From the NCBI RefSeq assembly GCF_015351475.1, contig NZ_JADKPR010000018.1, positions 50,199 through 114,198 of the forward strand: DNA of 64,000 nt, read 5' to 3'. The notes under the pieces were generated by a model. It had not been told where the DNA came from, made no database searches, and saw only the letters and a program-made list of their open reading frames with translations. The DNA is from Flavobacterium sp. HJJ (GTDB taxonomy: Bacteria > Bacteroidota > Bacteroidia > Flavobacteriales > Flavobacteriaceae). Of this stretch, positions 51,969 through 60,525 are shown piece by piece (positions within the stretch are counted from its first letter, which is position 1; every line of letters begins with the position of its first letter). The translations under genes were made by a program, and so were the position numbers.

Positions 51969-52702
51969 AAGTAATTGAAGTAAATAATCTGGTGAAACGA
52001 TTTGGTGCATTTACTGCTGTCAATAAAATTTCCTTAGAAGTTGAACAGGGCGAAATATTCGGTTTCCTCGGAGCCAATGGCGCAGGCAAAACTACCGCTA
52101 TGCGAATGCTGTGTGGATTAAGCATACCAACTGAAGGCAGTGGAGTAGTAGCAGGTTTTGATGTCAAAAAACAGCCTGAAATGATTAAGAAAAACATTGG
52201 TTATATGAGCCAGAAGTTTTCTTTGTACAATGACCTGAAAGTTTGGGAAAACATCCGCCTGTTTGCTGGTATTTATGGTATGGATGGAAAAAGTATCGCA
52301 CACAAAACGGATACATTACTTCAAACTTTAAACTTTGAAAGCGAACGCAATACATTAGTAAAAGATCTGCCATTGGGCTGGAAACAGAAATTAGCCTTTT
52401 CGGTATCAATTTTTCATAATCCTAAAATCGTATTTCTGGATGAACCAACAGGAGGCGTTGATCCTTTTACAAGACGACATTTCTGGGAACTTATTTATAA
52501 GGCTGCTGCCGATGGTATTACCGTTTTTGTTACGACTCATTATATGGACGAGGCCGAATATTGTGACAGGGTTTCTATTATGGTAGATGGAAAAATTGAA
52601 GCTTTGGATACACCCAAAAACCTCAAAAAACAGTTTGAAGCAGTAAGCATGGATGAAGTTTTTCAGAAATTGGCACGTAAGGCAACACGAAAAGGAGATT
52701 AA
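51965..52702 (+). CDS. ABC exporter ATPase 2 (YbhF C-half-like)
   Basis: 245 aa. Walker A GANGAGKTT (about residue 37-45) and Walker B IVFLDEPTGGVDP. The signature-helix position reads LPLGWKQKLAFSV instead of LSGGxxQ, so it departs from consensus. Coupled by a 4-base overlap to the first ATPase; the pair probably forms an obligate heterodimer with asymmetric sites. A 35-base palindrome separates it from the permease genes. Confidence 0.92.
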   Translation: MKVIEVNNLVKRFGAFTAVNKISLEVEQGEIFGFLGANGAGKTTAMRMLCGLSIPTEGSGVVAGFDVKKQPEMIKKNIGYMSQKFSLYNDLKVWENIRLFAGIYGMDGKSIAHKTDTLLQTLNFESERNTLVKDLPLGWKQKLAFSVSIFHNPKIVFLDEPTGGVDPFTRRHFWELIYKAAADGITVFVTTHYMDEAEYCDRVSIMVDGKIEALDTPKNLKKQFEAVSMDEVFQKLARKATRKGD

Positions 52703-52712
52703 CAGATGTTGA

Positions 52713-52747
52713 AATGTAGAGACGTTGCACTGCAACGTCTCTACATT
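52713..52747. repeat. 35-base palindromic REP-like repeat
   Basis: Two perfect 17-base arms (AATGTAGAGACGTTGCA and its complement) flank one central C. It lies between ATPase and permease genes inside the operon. The same core (TAGAGACGTTGCA...) is known as a dispersed palindrome in several bacterial groups; I give this from memory and did not search. It can fold into a strong hairpin. Confidence 0.8.
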
Positions 52748-52767
52748 CAATAAAGAAAAAAATAGAT

Positions 52768-53874
52768 ATGAAACAATTTTTCACATTTGTAAGAAAGGAA
52801 TTTTATCACATTTTTCGAGATGTACGAACGATGCTGATTCTGATATTGATGCCGATTGTTCAGATTGTTCTTTTTGGATTTGCTATTACCACAGAAGTTA
52901 AAAATGCCAAAATAGCAATCTACGACCCATCCAAAGACATTTCTTCACAACGGATTATCGAGCGTATAAAAGCCAGTGATTACTTTGAAGTGTCCCGATA
53001 TTTACACAGTGCATCTGAATTGAATGACGCTTTTAAGGATGGGAAAATTGGGCTTGTTATTGTATTTGGTGAGCGTTTCAATGAAACATTAATACATACA
53101 GGCAAAGCACAGATACAACTGCTTGCCGATGCTACCGACCCAAATAACGCCACTACTTTAACCAATTATGCATCGGCTATTATTGGCAGTTATCAGCGTG
53201 ATTTGATGGGGCAGAGCAATATGCCTTACCAGATTCAGCCGGAAACAAAATTACTCTACAACCCACAGATGAAAGGAGCTTATAACTTTGTGCCTGGCGT
53301 GCTGGGGATGATATTAATGCTTATCTGTGCAATGATGACTTCTATCGCTATTGTACGGGAGAAAGAATTGGGAACTATGGAAATATTACTTGTTTCGCCA
53401 ATGAAACCGATTTTTATCATTTTGGCGAAAGCCGTACCTTACTTTTTTATTTCCTGTGTAAATCTGGTAACAGTACTGTTGCTGTCAGTGTATGTTTTGG
53501 GTGTTCCTATTGCAGGAAGCTTGTTTTGGTTAATCATTGTCTGCTTGATTTTTATTATTGTTTCCCTTTCTTTGGGGCTGTTGGTTTCAACGATTACCGA
53601 TACACAATTGGCAGCAATGCTGGTTTCGGGAATGGTTTTTATGATGCCTGTAATGTTGCTCTCTGGAATGATGTTCCCTACTGAAAACATGCCTATTGTA
53701 TTGCAGTGGATTTCGAATATTATTCCTGCCAAATGGTTTATCGTTATTGTAAAAGATATTATGATAAAAGGTGTAGGGATTGAGTCGGTTTGGAAAGAAG
53801 TATTGGTGCTTTGCGCAATGGCATTGGTTTTAGTTATCGTTAGTTTGAAAAAATTTAAAATAAGACTGGAGTAA
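52768..53874 (+). CDS. ABC-2 exporter permease 1 (YbhS-like)
   Basis: 368 aa of the ABC2_membrane_3 type. It has an N-terminal anchor (MLILILMPIVQIVLFGFAIT), a long extracytoplasmic domain (about 45-180), and five C-terminal membrane spans including GVLGMILMLICAMMTSIAIV, with the coupling text REKELGTMEILLVSPMKP. It is the first of a permease pair and ends two bases before the second. Confidence 0.93.
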   Translation: MKQFFTFVRKEFYHIFRDVRTMLILILMPIVQIVLFGFAITTEVKNAKIAIYDPSKDISSQRIIERIKASDYFEVSRYLHSASELNDAFKDGKIGLVIVFGERFNETLIHTGKAQIQLLADATDPNNATTLTNYASAIIGSYQRDLMGQSNMPYQIQPETKLLYNPQMKGAYNFVPGVLGMILMLICAMMTSIAIVREKELGTMEILLVSPMKPIFIILAKAVPYFFISCVNLVTVLLLSVYVLGVPIAGSLFWLIIVCLIFIIVSLSLGLLVSTITDTQLAAMLVSGMVFMMPVMLLSGMMFPTENMPIVLQWISNIIPAKWFIVIVKDIMIKGVGIESVWKEVLVLCAMALVLVIVSLKKFKIRLE

Positions 53875-53876
53875 TT

Positions 53877-54995
53877 ATGCTGAAATTTTTATTAGAAAAG
53901 GAATTCAAACAGATTCTCAGAAACTCATTCCTGCCGAGATTAATAATAGGGTATCCATTCATAATGCTTTTGGTACTGCCTTTGGCTGCCAATTTTGAAA
54001 TCAAGAATATCAACCTTTGTGTGGTCGATAATGACCACAGCAGTTATTCAAGACAGCTGATCCAAAAGGTGGTATCGGGCGGTTATTTTAAATTAACCGA
54101 TGTGTCCGCAAATTATAATCAGGCATTAAAAAGTATCGAAACCGATCAATCCGATATTGTTTTGGAGATACCGGCAAATTTCGAAAGAGACCTTGTACGA
54201 AATCAAAATGCCAAAGTATTGATTGCTGCCAATACCGTTAACGGAACCAAAGGAGGTCTGGGAAGTGCCTATTTATCAAGCGTTATTGCCGATTTTTCGA
54301 ACCAGATCAGAAGCCAGTGGATAAGCCCTTCGCAAATGTCGGCTTCAGCTGTTCAAATCATTGATATTGTGCCACACAATAAATTCAACCCGCATCTTTT
54401 ATATAGCATCTATATGGTTCCTGCCTTAATGGTTATGCTGCTCACCATGTTATGCGGTTTTCTGCCCGCACTGAACATCGTAGGAGAAAAAGAAAGCGGT
54501 ACTATGGAACAAATTAATGTAACACCCGTAACCAAAACCATGTTTATCATTTCCAAACTGATACCGTACTGGATTATCGGATTTGTGATTCTGACCATTT
54601 GTTTTGGTGTTGCCTATCTGGCTTATGGACTAATTCCTGCTGGAAATCTGACTACTATTTACCTATTCGCAGCCATCTATATTTTTGGTGTTTCAGGTTT
54701 TGGTTTAGTCATATCCAATTATTCCAATACCATGCAGCAGGCTATGTTTGTGGTGTTTTTCTTTATGCTGATCCTGATATTGCTCAGCGGATTATTTACC
54801 CCAGTCGAAAGCATGCCTCAGTGGGCGCAGCACATCACTTCATTAAACCCGCTGAAATATTTTATGCAGGTAATGCGTCTGGTTTACCTGAAAGGAAGCG
54901 GTATTTTCGAATTGGGTTCACAACTGACAGCTCTGATTATTTTTGCAATTATTTTTAATACCCTGGCCATTTTGAGTTATAAGAAGAGTAATTAG
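53877..54995 (+). CDS. ABC-2 exporter permease 2 (YbhR-like)
   Basis: 372 aa, same architecture as the preceding permease: N-terminal span (LIIGYPFIMLLVLPLAANFE), extracytoplasmic domain, and C-terminal spans (MVPALMVMLLTMLCGFLPAL; GEKESGTMEQINVTPVTKTM; FVVFFFMLILILLSGLFTPV). With the two ATPases, HlyD and TolC parts it completes a tripartite efflux pump, probably for hydrophobic or toxic organics. Confidence 0.93.
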   Translation: MLKFLLEKEFKQILRNSFLPRLIIGYPFIMLLVLPLAANFEIKNINLCVVDNDHSSYSRQLIQKVVSGGYFKLTDVSANYNQALKSIETDQSDIVLEIPANFERDLVRNQNAKVLIAANTVNGTKGGLGSAYLSSVIADFSNQIRSQWISPSQMSASAVQIIDIVPHNKFNPHLLYSIYMVPALMVMLLTMLCGFLPALNIVGEKESGTMEQINVTPVTKTMFIISKLIPYWIIGFVILTICFGVAYLAYGLIPAGNLTTIYLFAAIYIFGVSGFGLVISNYSNTMQQAMFVVFFFMLILILLSGLFTPVESMPQWAQHITSLNPLKYFMQVMRLVYLKGSGIFELGSQLTALIIFAIIFNTLAILSYKKSN

Positions 54996-55379
54996 GGCAT
55001 GATCTCGTTAATTAATTTTTGATTTCATAATAACATTTTTGACAACGAGGTCGGGCTCTCCACTGTATCTTTTCTTTTCCTAAAGAAGGAAAAGAAAAGG
55101 ATGCCGTTTCGATCCCTCATGCAAAAAACACTGTTGATCCGATTGATAAAAGTGTCTTTTAGAGAATATGGCGTGCGTTTGCAGGAAACCCCTGCCACGT
55201 CTTGATAAAATATTGGATGTTGGCTATAGTAAAAAACTGAAATAGGTACAAAAAAAAAGAATCGAAGTTTTGAGACTTCGATTCTTTTTTTAATAATGCA
55301 ATAAAATTTAGGTAATGTTTTTTTATGTATAGAGAAGCAATTCCTCAAAAACAATTCCTTATTTTTTTATCAATTTAAA
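54996..55379. other. Intergenic region with repeat-like hairpins
   Basis: 384 bases, no gene. A palindrome CTTTTCTTTTCCT ... AGGAAAAGAAAAG (55069-55099) is followed by text of a kind seen as dispersed intergenic repeats in Flavobacterium genomes (AAAGGATGCCGTTTCGATCC, around 55094-55113); that is recollection, not a search. A terminator lies nearer the galactosidase (below). Confidence 0.5.
55257..55291. terminator. Rho-independent terminator for the galactosidase gene
   Basis: AAAGAATCGAAGT ... ACTTCGATTCTTT, a 13-bp stem with A-run on one side and T-run on the other. It can stop transcription in either direction. Confidence 0.8.
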
Positions 55380-58300
55380 TTATTTTATTTTTTCTGGCAT
55401 AAAACGCAAAGTATAAGAGAGGTCACCACCTTGATCATTGCCTGGGTAAGGAACTTCATACTGTGGCAGGCAAGAGTCAGAGAAACAGCTGTTGTTACCA
55501 ATACCACGATGCCAGTAGTCAAAATGAGCGAATACTTGATCGTATCGTTTTAAATCTGCCCAGTGCAAACGCTCGTAATGAGTACTGTGGTTCCACATTA
55601 GTTCGTCATAGTGACTAAGTGAGAAAGATACCATTCCTTGAGTTTTAATTCTCAGATTCACCTTGCTAGCTTTGTTGGTAAGAATAAGTTCGCGCAATTC
55701 CTGGTGATCACCATAAGTTTGCGGATGAATATATTCTTCTACCATTTTATCTACAGTAGTAGTATAGCGTCCTAAGTATGAACCTGTTTGGCGGTCTTTG
55801 TAATTAGAGAATGGTCCTTTTGCGTAGTATTCCACATTTTCAAATCCTTGTGCAAACTGCATACCCAAACCAAGACGGCGAAGGCCTCTGCGTTGCGGGT
55901 CGAACTTCACTTCCATATCTACCATACCGTTAGGATAGATAGTATAATTTACAGAGTAGTTTGTCTTCCATCCAGTTGCTCCTGATGAAAGGATTACATT
56001 ATTTCCTTGCTGGGTAAGATTAGTGTTAATATTATGATTGCTAATACCTGTTGCAGCATAGTCGTACTTACGATCCCCAGAATCACCGTTGTCTTTTTCA
56101 TATTGTTTATTTTCGGTATCATTGTCTATACGACGGTAATCATTGTATTCTGGAGCTTTGGCAATAAGTTGCTGACCATTGAATATATAGCTTTCTATTG
56201 CACCGTTACTGTCAAACTCTACCGAAAAGTTTTCGCCAGTTACCTTATTACCATTTATATTTAGTGTACCATTAGCGGTAATGGATGGTAAATTTCCACG
56301 TTTTTTTAGAATAAATTGTTCATCAGCCAGCTGATAGCCAAGCTTAGCCCAAATAGTGGCGTTTTTTAAACAGAGGCTAACTGTGATCGTGTATTCAGAA
56401 TCGTCATTAATTGCCAGTTTAAAAGGTACGTTAATCGATCGTGATTCTCCGGATGGAATATTTATATCAGCAACCTTACCTTCTTCAATTACAACACCAT
56501 CTTTGCGTACAGCGTAACTCAGATAGAACATATCTGCAAGATTATTAAACGGATACTTATTCTTAATGTTTACTTGTTTGTTATCGGATGTTAAACCAGA
56601 AAATTCTACATACTGATATACTTTTTTAATTTCAGTAAGTTTAGCTGTCCAGGAACGGTCTGGAGTAATAATACCGTTGTTAAGGTAATTACCTTGAAAT
56701 GAACGGTCGTTGAAGCGTCCAGGGTTATTGATAACGTAATTATCAAAATCATAACCGGTAGCCCATGCGTGGAATCCATCTTTGTTTACCAGATCTCCTT
56801 GCTTAATTTTAAGAGGATCGTAAAGTGCCTGATCAACCCAATCCCATATACAAGCACCAAGGATACCATTACTGCCTTCAATCACTTTCCAGTAGTCAGT
56901 AAGGTTACCCACAGCTTGTCCCATGGAATGCGCATATTCACATATAAAAAACGGTTTTCCGTTTTTACCGTTTACTAATCTTTTTGCTGCATCTACACTC
57001 GTATACATTTCCGAATACATATCCGAACTGCTATCGTTGCCGTGACAGTGTATGTAACGATTGTCTATTTTTCTAACCTCTTTATAGGCTTCGTTCAGGT
57101 TGTTACCATCTCCATTTTCATTTCCAAGAGACCAGAAAATTATACTTGAATGATTACGGTCTCTGCGTACCATTCGTATGTTTCGGTCTACAAAAGCATC
57201 TCGCCAGCTTGGATTTTTTGTTAAGCTCTGGTTACCATGACATTCAAGGTCCGCTTCATCCATTATATAAAGACCGAAAGCATCAAACATCGCATTCATT
57301 TTTGCCTGACGCGGATAATGACTTGTGCGGACCATATTAAGGTTGGCTTGCTTCATTAGAGTGATGTCTTTCAGCATAGTTTCAACATCTACATAGCGAC
57401 CGTATAGTGGATGAGTGTCATGTATGTTTGTACCCTTGAAGAAGATGCGTTTGCCGTTAATGGTAATATAATGATTATCGCCATTATTTACCTCTTGAAT
57501 GTTGCGGAAGCCATATTTGGTAGAGAATACCATTTCTTCTTTACCATTCGCCATTTGGCTGATAATTATAGTATAGAGATAAGGGTTTTCGGCATTCCAA
57601 GCCGTAAGTCCATTCAATAATTCTGTTGTAAGATTAACCTGTGGGGCGGCATCTGAAACAGTAACAGCCTGTTCCTTAGAAGCGACAGTTTTGCCTTTGG
57701 CATCAACCAATTCAACTTTGAAATTTTTAGTGCTTTTCTCTCCATTGCGATTATCAATGTCTAGCGCTACGTTTAATTTACCGCTTGTTGCGTTCTCATT
57801 CTGATTCAATACAGTAATGTAATGGTCACGAACGAATGTTTTCGGTGTAGCAACAAGATAAACATCACGGTGAATACCACTTAAACGCCATTGATCCTGA
57901 CCTTCCAGATAAGAACCGTCGGTCCAACGATAAACACGTACAGAAACTTGGTTTTCACCTTGTTTTACGTAATTGCTAATGTCAAACTCTGCATCATTGT
58001 TTGATCCCTGTGAGTAACCTGCAAATTTGCCGTTTACCCAAACCGCAGCGCCACTATATACACCATCGAAATGAATAAATACATTTTTGTTGTTCCAATC
58101 AACTGGGAGTTTAAAATTACGGCGATAGAAGCCAGTAGCATTATGATCGACTACACCATGATCTTCATGTCCCTCTCTTGCAAATGGAGGCTCGTTTTTA
58201 AAAGGATAACCTGTATTGTTATAGGTAGGTTTGTTATAACGGCCGTCCATCTCCCAACTCATCGGTACTCTGATTTCGTCCCAGCCGCTGTCATCATAGC

Positions 58301-58631
58301 CAGAAGCTTGAAATTCGCTGGAATCAGGACCTTGTTTTGTACCTTTTACCCACTTAAACTTCCATGATCCGTTAAGGTTCATTGTCATAGCCTGAGTAGG
58401 TGTTAGCCATGTAGTATTGTAATTTTTATCTGCCTTCATGGCTGCCTTATTGGCATAAGGAAAAAACGTAGCGTGTCCTTCTTCTTTATTTACAGCGAAC
58501 ACTTTTTCATCAGATATCCAGCTGATATCAAATTCTGTAGCTTTCTTATCATTTTTTTGCTGCGCTATTGCTGCATTAAGCAATAATAATAAGCATATTA
58601 AAATTGGATTAAGTAATCTGTTTTTTTTCAT
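55380..58631 (-). CDS. Secreted GH2 beta-galactosidase (large, LacZ type)
   Basis: 1083 aa. Signal peptide (PILICLLLLLNAAIAQQ). The GH2 sugar-binding domain has GFYRRNFKLPVDWNNKNVFI, then an Ig-like domain. In the TIM barrel the acid/base Glu is in IIFWSLGNENGDGN (about residue 504) and the nucleophile Glu is in FFICEYAHSMGQ (about 563). The LacZ C-terminal domain includes LGLGMQFAQGFENVEYYAKG. It hydrolyses beta-galactosides, here probably side chains of hemicellulose, in the periplasm. It is divergent from the LacI gene across a region with an operator palindrome. Confidence 0.95.
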   Translation of the reverse strand: MKKNRLLNPILICLLLLLNAAIAQQKNDKKATEFDISWISDEKVFAVNKEEGHATFFPYANKAAMKADKNYNTTWLTPTQAMTMNLNGSWKFKWVKGTKQGPDSSEFQASGYDDSGWDEIRVPMSWEMDGRYNKPTYNNTGYPFKNEPPFAREGHEDHGVVDHNATGFYRRNFKLPVDWNNKNVFIHFDGVYSGAAVWVNGKFAGYSQGSNNDAEFDISNYVKQGENQVSVRVYRWTDGSYLEGQDQWRLSGIHRDVYLVATPKTFVRDHYITVLNQNENATSGKLNVALDIDNRNGEKSTKNFKVELVDAKGKTVASKEQAVTVSDAAPQVNLTTELLNGLTAWNAENPYLYTIIISQMANGKEEMVFSTKYGFRNIQEVNNGDNHYITINGKRIFFKGTNIHDTHPLYGRYVDVETMLKDITLMKQANLNMVRTSHYPRQAKMNAMFDAFGLYIMDEADLECHGNQSLTKNPSWRDAFVDRNIRMVRRDRNHSSIIFWSLGNENGDGNNLNEAYKEVRKIDNRYIHCHGNDSSSDMYSEMYTSVDAAKRLVNGKNGKPFFICEYAHSMGQAVGNLTDYWKVIEGSNGILGACIWDWVDQALYDPLKIKQGDLVNKDGFHAWATGYDFDNYVINNPGRFNDRSFQGNYLNNGIITPDRSWTAKLTEIKKVYQYVEFSGLTSDNKQVNIKNKYPFNNLADMFYLSYAVRKDGVVIEEGKVADINIPSGESRSINVPFKLAINDDSEYTITVSLCLKNATIWAKLGYQLADEQFILKKRGNLPSITANGTLNINGNKVTGENFSVEFDSNGAIESYIFNGQQLIAKAPEYNDYRRIDNDTENKQYEKDNGDSGDRKYDYAATGISNHNINTNLTQQGNNVILSSGATGWKTNYSVNYTIYPNGMVDMEVKFDPQRRGLRRLGLGMQFAQGFENVEYYAKGPFSNYKDRQTGSYLGRYTTTVDKMVEEYIHPQTYGDHQELRELILTNKASKVNLRIKTQGMVSFSLSHYDELMWNHSTHYERLHWADLKRYDQVFAHFDYWHRGIGNNSCFSDSCLPQYEVPYPGNDQGGDLSYTLRFMPEKIK

Positions 58632-59244
58632 TTGTAATTGGTTAACTTATTAATAGGTAATGGTATTGTTTGTCTTTATTTATTATGGTATTTATGTACA
58701 TATTGTATGAACCAGATTAAATTTAAGGGCTTTATTAAAACTAATAGTTTATTGTAACAATAGATAAAATTATTATTGCCTATTCGAATAGTTATAAAAT
58801 AATTTTTGTTTACCTAGTATCAACAACAAGAGAATAAATCCATGATATAAGTGCCGATGCAAACAGACTAAAACGTTTTAGCATTAAAAAATAAAATTAT
58901 TATTTATTAAAAATAATGATGAAATAAGGTATTATTAGATAGTGTGGTTTATTATATTGATATATAATAGATTAAAGGGCTAAAAGACAATATAGAGCAG
59001 AATGAAGAAAAAAAATAATGAAAAATATCTCAAATTAAATTTTGGATGATTATAATTTATTTTCCAAGATGAGCCTTTTTTTAGTTAATTATTTTAAAAT
59101 AAAATTTGTTGATTGCAGTGTTTATAATGTAAGTAATGAATAAAATTATTCGAAGATTTAGTTATAAAGCAAATAAAATTTATTTAACGATTCTGAGGAA
59201 TGTTTCTAAATTACTTATATTTACATTTAAATTGTATTGAGTTA
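58632..59244. other. Divergent regulatory region, galactosidase and LacI gene
   Basis: About 610 bases with no ORF. The main feature is the LacI-type palindrome at 58868-58881. It presumably holds the promoters of both genes, but no clear TAnnTTTG was found on the galactosidase side. Confidence 0.5.
58868..58881. promoter_or_regulatory. LacI-type operator candidate
   Basis: CTAAAACGTTTTAG, a perfect 14-base palindrome with the central CG of LacI/CcpA-family operators. It is 237 bases before the galactosidase start and 364 bases before the LacI start, in the shared regulatory region. Confidence 0.65.
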
Positions 59245-60279
59245 ATGGAAGAAAATAAACATGTAACAATCTATGATATAGCTGAAAGACTAAATTTAGC
59301 TACGTCTACTATTTCCAGAGCATTAAAAGATCATCATACTATTAGTGATAAAACCATCAAAAAGGTTAAAAAAACCGCTGAGGAAATGGGATTTGTACCT
59401 AATACCCTTGCTGCTGGTCTTCGCGGTAATAATACTAAGACAATAGGAGTGTTAATACCTACTGTTACACAGCCCTTCTTATCCTCTTTAATCAGCGGTA
59501 TCGAAATTACAGCTCAGAAATCGGATTATACGGTTATTATTATGCAGTCACATGACTCTTATCATGAAGAGGTAAATATGGCTAAGTCTTTATACAGCAA
59601 TAGAGTAAGCGGTGTAATTTGTTCATTGGCAATGGAGACTAAAGATACTTCACACTTTCAGCAGTTTACTAATAATAAAATTCCACTTGTTTTTGTTGAC
59701 AGGGTTCCTAAGGATTACAATACTTTTAGAGTAGTCATCGATAATTATTCGGCGGGATATAAAGCCACCAAGCATCTTATTGAGCAAGGCTGTGTGCGTA
59801 TTGCGCATTTAACAGCCGGTTCTGAATTAGGTAACCTATACAGTGAAAGAAAAAGAGGCTATGTTGAAGCCTTAAGAGATCATAATCTTCCAGTAGATGA
59901 AGATCTGATCATTAATTTAAAATCGGTTACTTATAAAGAAGGGGTAAAGGCAAGCAATAAATTATTTGATTTAGACCCAATTCCTGATGGCCTTTTTGCA
60001 CCTGGAGATATAATTGCTGTAAGTGCTGTGCAGACAGCCAAAAAAAGAGGTTTAAAAGTTCCTGAAGACATTGCTGTTATTGGGTTTAATAATGACCCTA
60101 TTTCTCAGATAATCGACCCAAATATATCTACAATTACGCATCCTGCTGAAAAGATGGGAAAAAGTGCGGCCGAAATTATAATTACCAGTCTTAATTCTGT
60201 AAAAAAGGACGATGCCAAAGAGATTACATTCCTTAATACCGAGGTTCTTGTGCGCGAATCGTCCAATAGAAATCTATAA
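59245..60279 (+). CDS. LacI-family transcriptional regulator
   Basis: About 344 aa from the ATG at 59245 (MEENKHVTIYDIAERLNLAT); an ATG at 59200 adds 15 residues before the HTH. The LacI HTH and hinge are clear (STISRALKDHHTISDKTIKK; GFVPNTLAAGLRGN). The periplasmic-binding-like core is complete, with IAHLTAGSELGNLYSERKRG and VIGFNNDPISQIIDPNISTI. It probably responds to a sugar from glucuronoxylan and controls the flanking hydrolases. Confidence 0.95.
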   Translation: MEENKHVTIYDIAERLNLATSTISRALKDHHTISDKTIKKVKKTAEEMGFVPNTLAAGLRGNNTKTIGVLIPTVTQPFLSSLISGIEITAQKSDYTVIIMQSHDSYHEEVNMAKSLYSNRVSGVICSLAMETKDTSHFQQFTNNKIPLVFVDRVPKDYNTFRVVIDNYSAGYKATKHLIEQGCVRIAHLTAGSELGNLYSERKRGYVEALRDHNLPVDEDLIINLKSVTYKEGVKASNKLFDLDPIPDGLFAPGDIIAVSAVQTAKKRGLKVPEDIAVIGFNNDPISQIIDPNISTITHPAEKMGKSAAEIIITSLNSVKKDDAKEITFLNTEVLVRESSNRNL

Positions 60280-60307
60280 ATTATTTAATAAAAATAGTGC
60301 GAATTTA

Positions 60308-60346
60308 ATCTGCTTGACCAAAATTGGTTTCAAGCAGATTTTTTTT
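60308..60346 (+). terminator. Rho-independent terminator after the LacI gene
   Basis: TCTGCTTGA ... TCAAGCAGA stem around a partly paired loop, followed by nine Ts, 29 bases after the LacI stop. Confidence 0.85.
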
Positions 60347-60393
60347 TGAAAAAAAACAGACAAAAATTTTTTTCTTATAACACAAACTTATAT

Positions 60394-60410
60394 TTTTACA
60401 CAACCGATTG
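60394..60410 (+). promoter_or_regulatory. Shared operator motif upstream of the glucuronidase gene
   Basis: TTTTACACAACCGATTG, 17 bases, repeated exactly at 63975-63991. Its core CAACCGATTG is a near-palindrome with central CG, like LacI-family operators. It lies 115 bases before the GH67 start, between a terminator and that gene. Confidence 0.65.
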
Positions 60411-60525
60411 CATAAGACTGGTTATTTTGTAAAATGTATTTTTTTTGATAAAAAAATATTAAAATAATAATGACTGCATCGAAAAATACTTATGCATAAA
60501 TTAGAAATATAGAAAACAACAAATA

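Noticed and set aside
54996..55379. Insertion-sequence remnant in the gap after the exporter operon
   Set aside because: Hairpins and repeat-like text are present but there is no transposase reading or terminal inverted-repeat pair.
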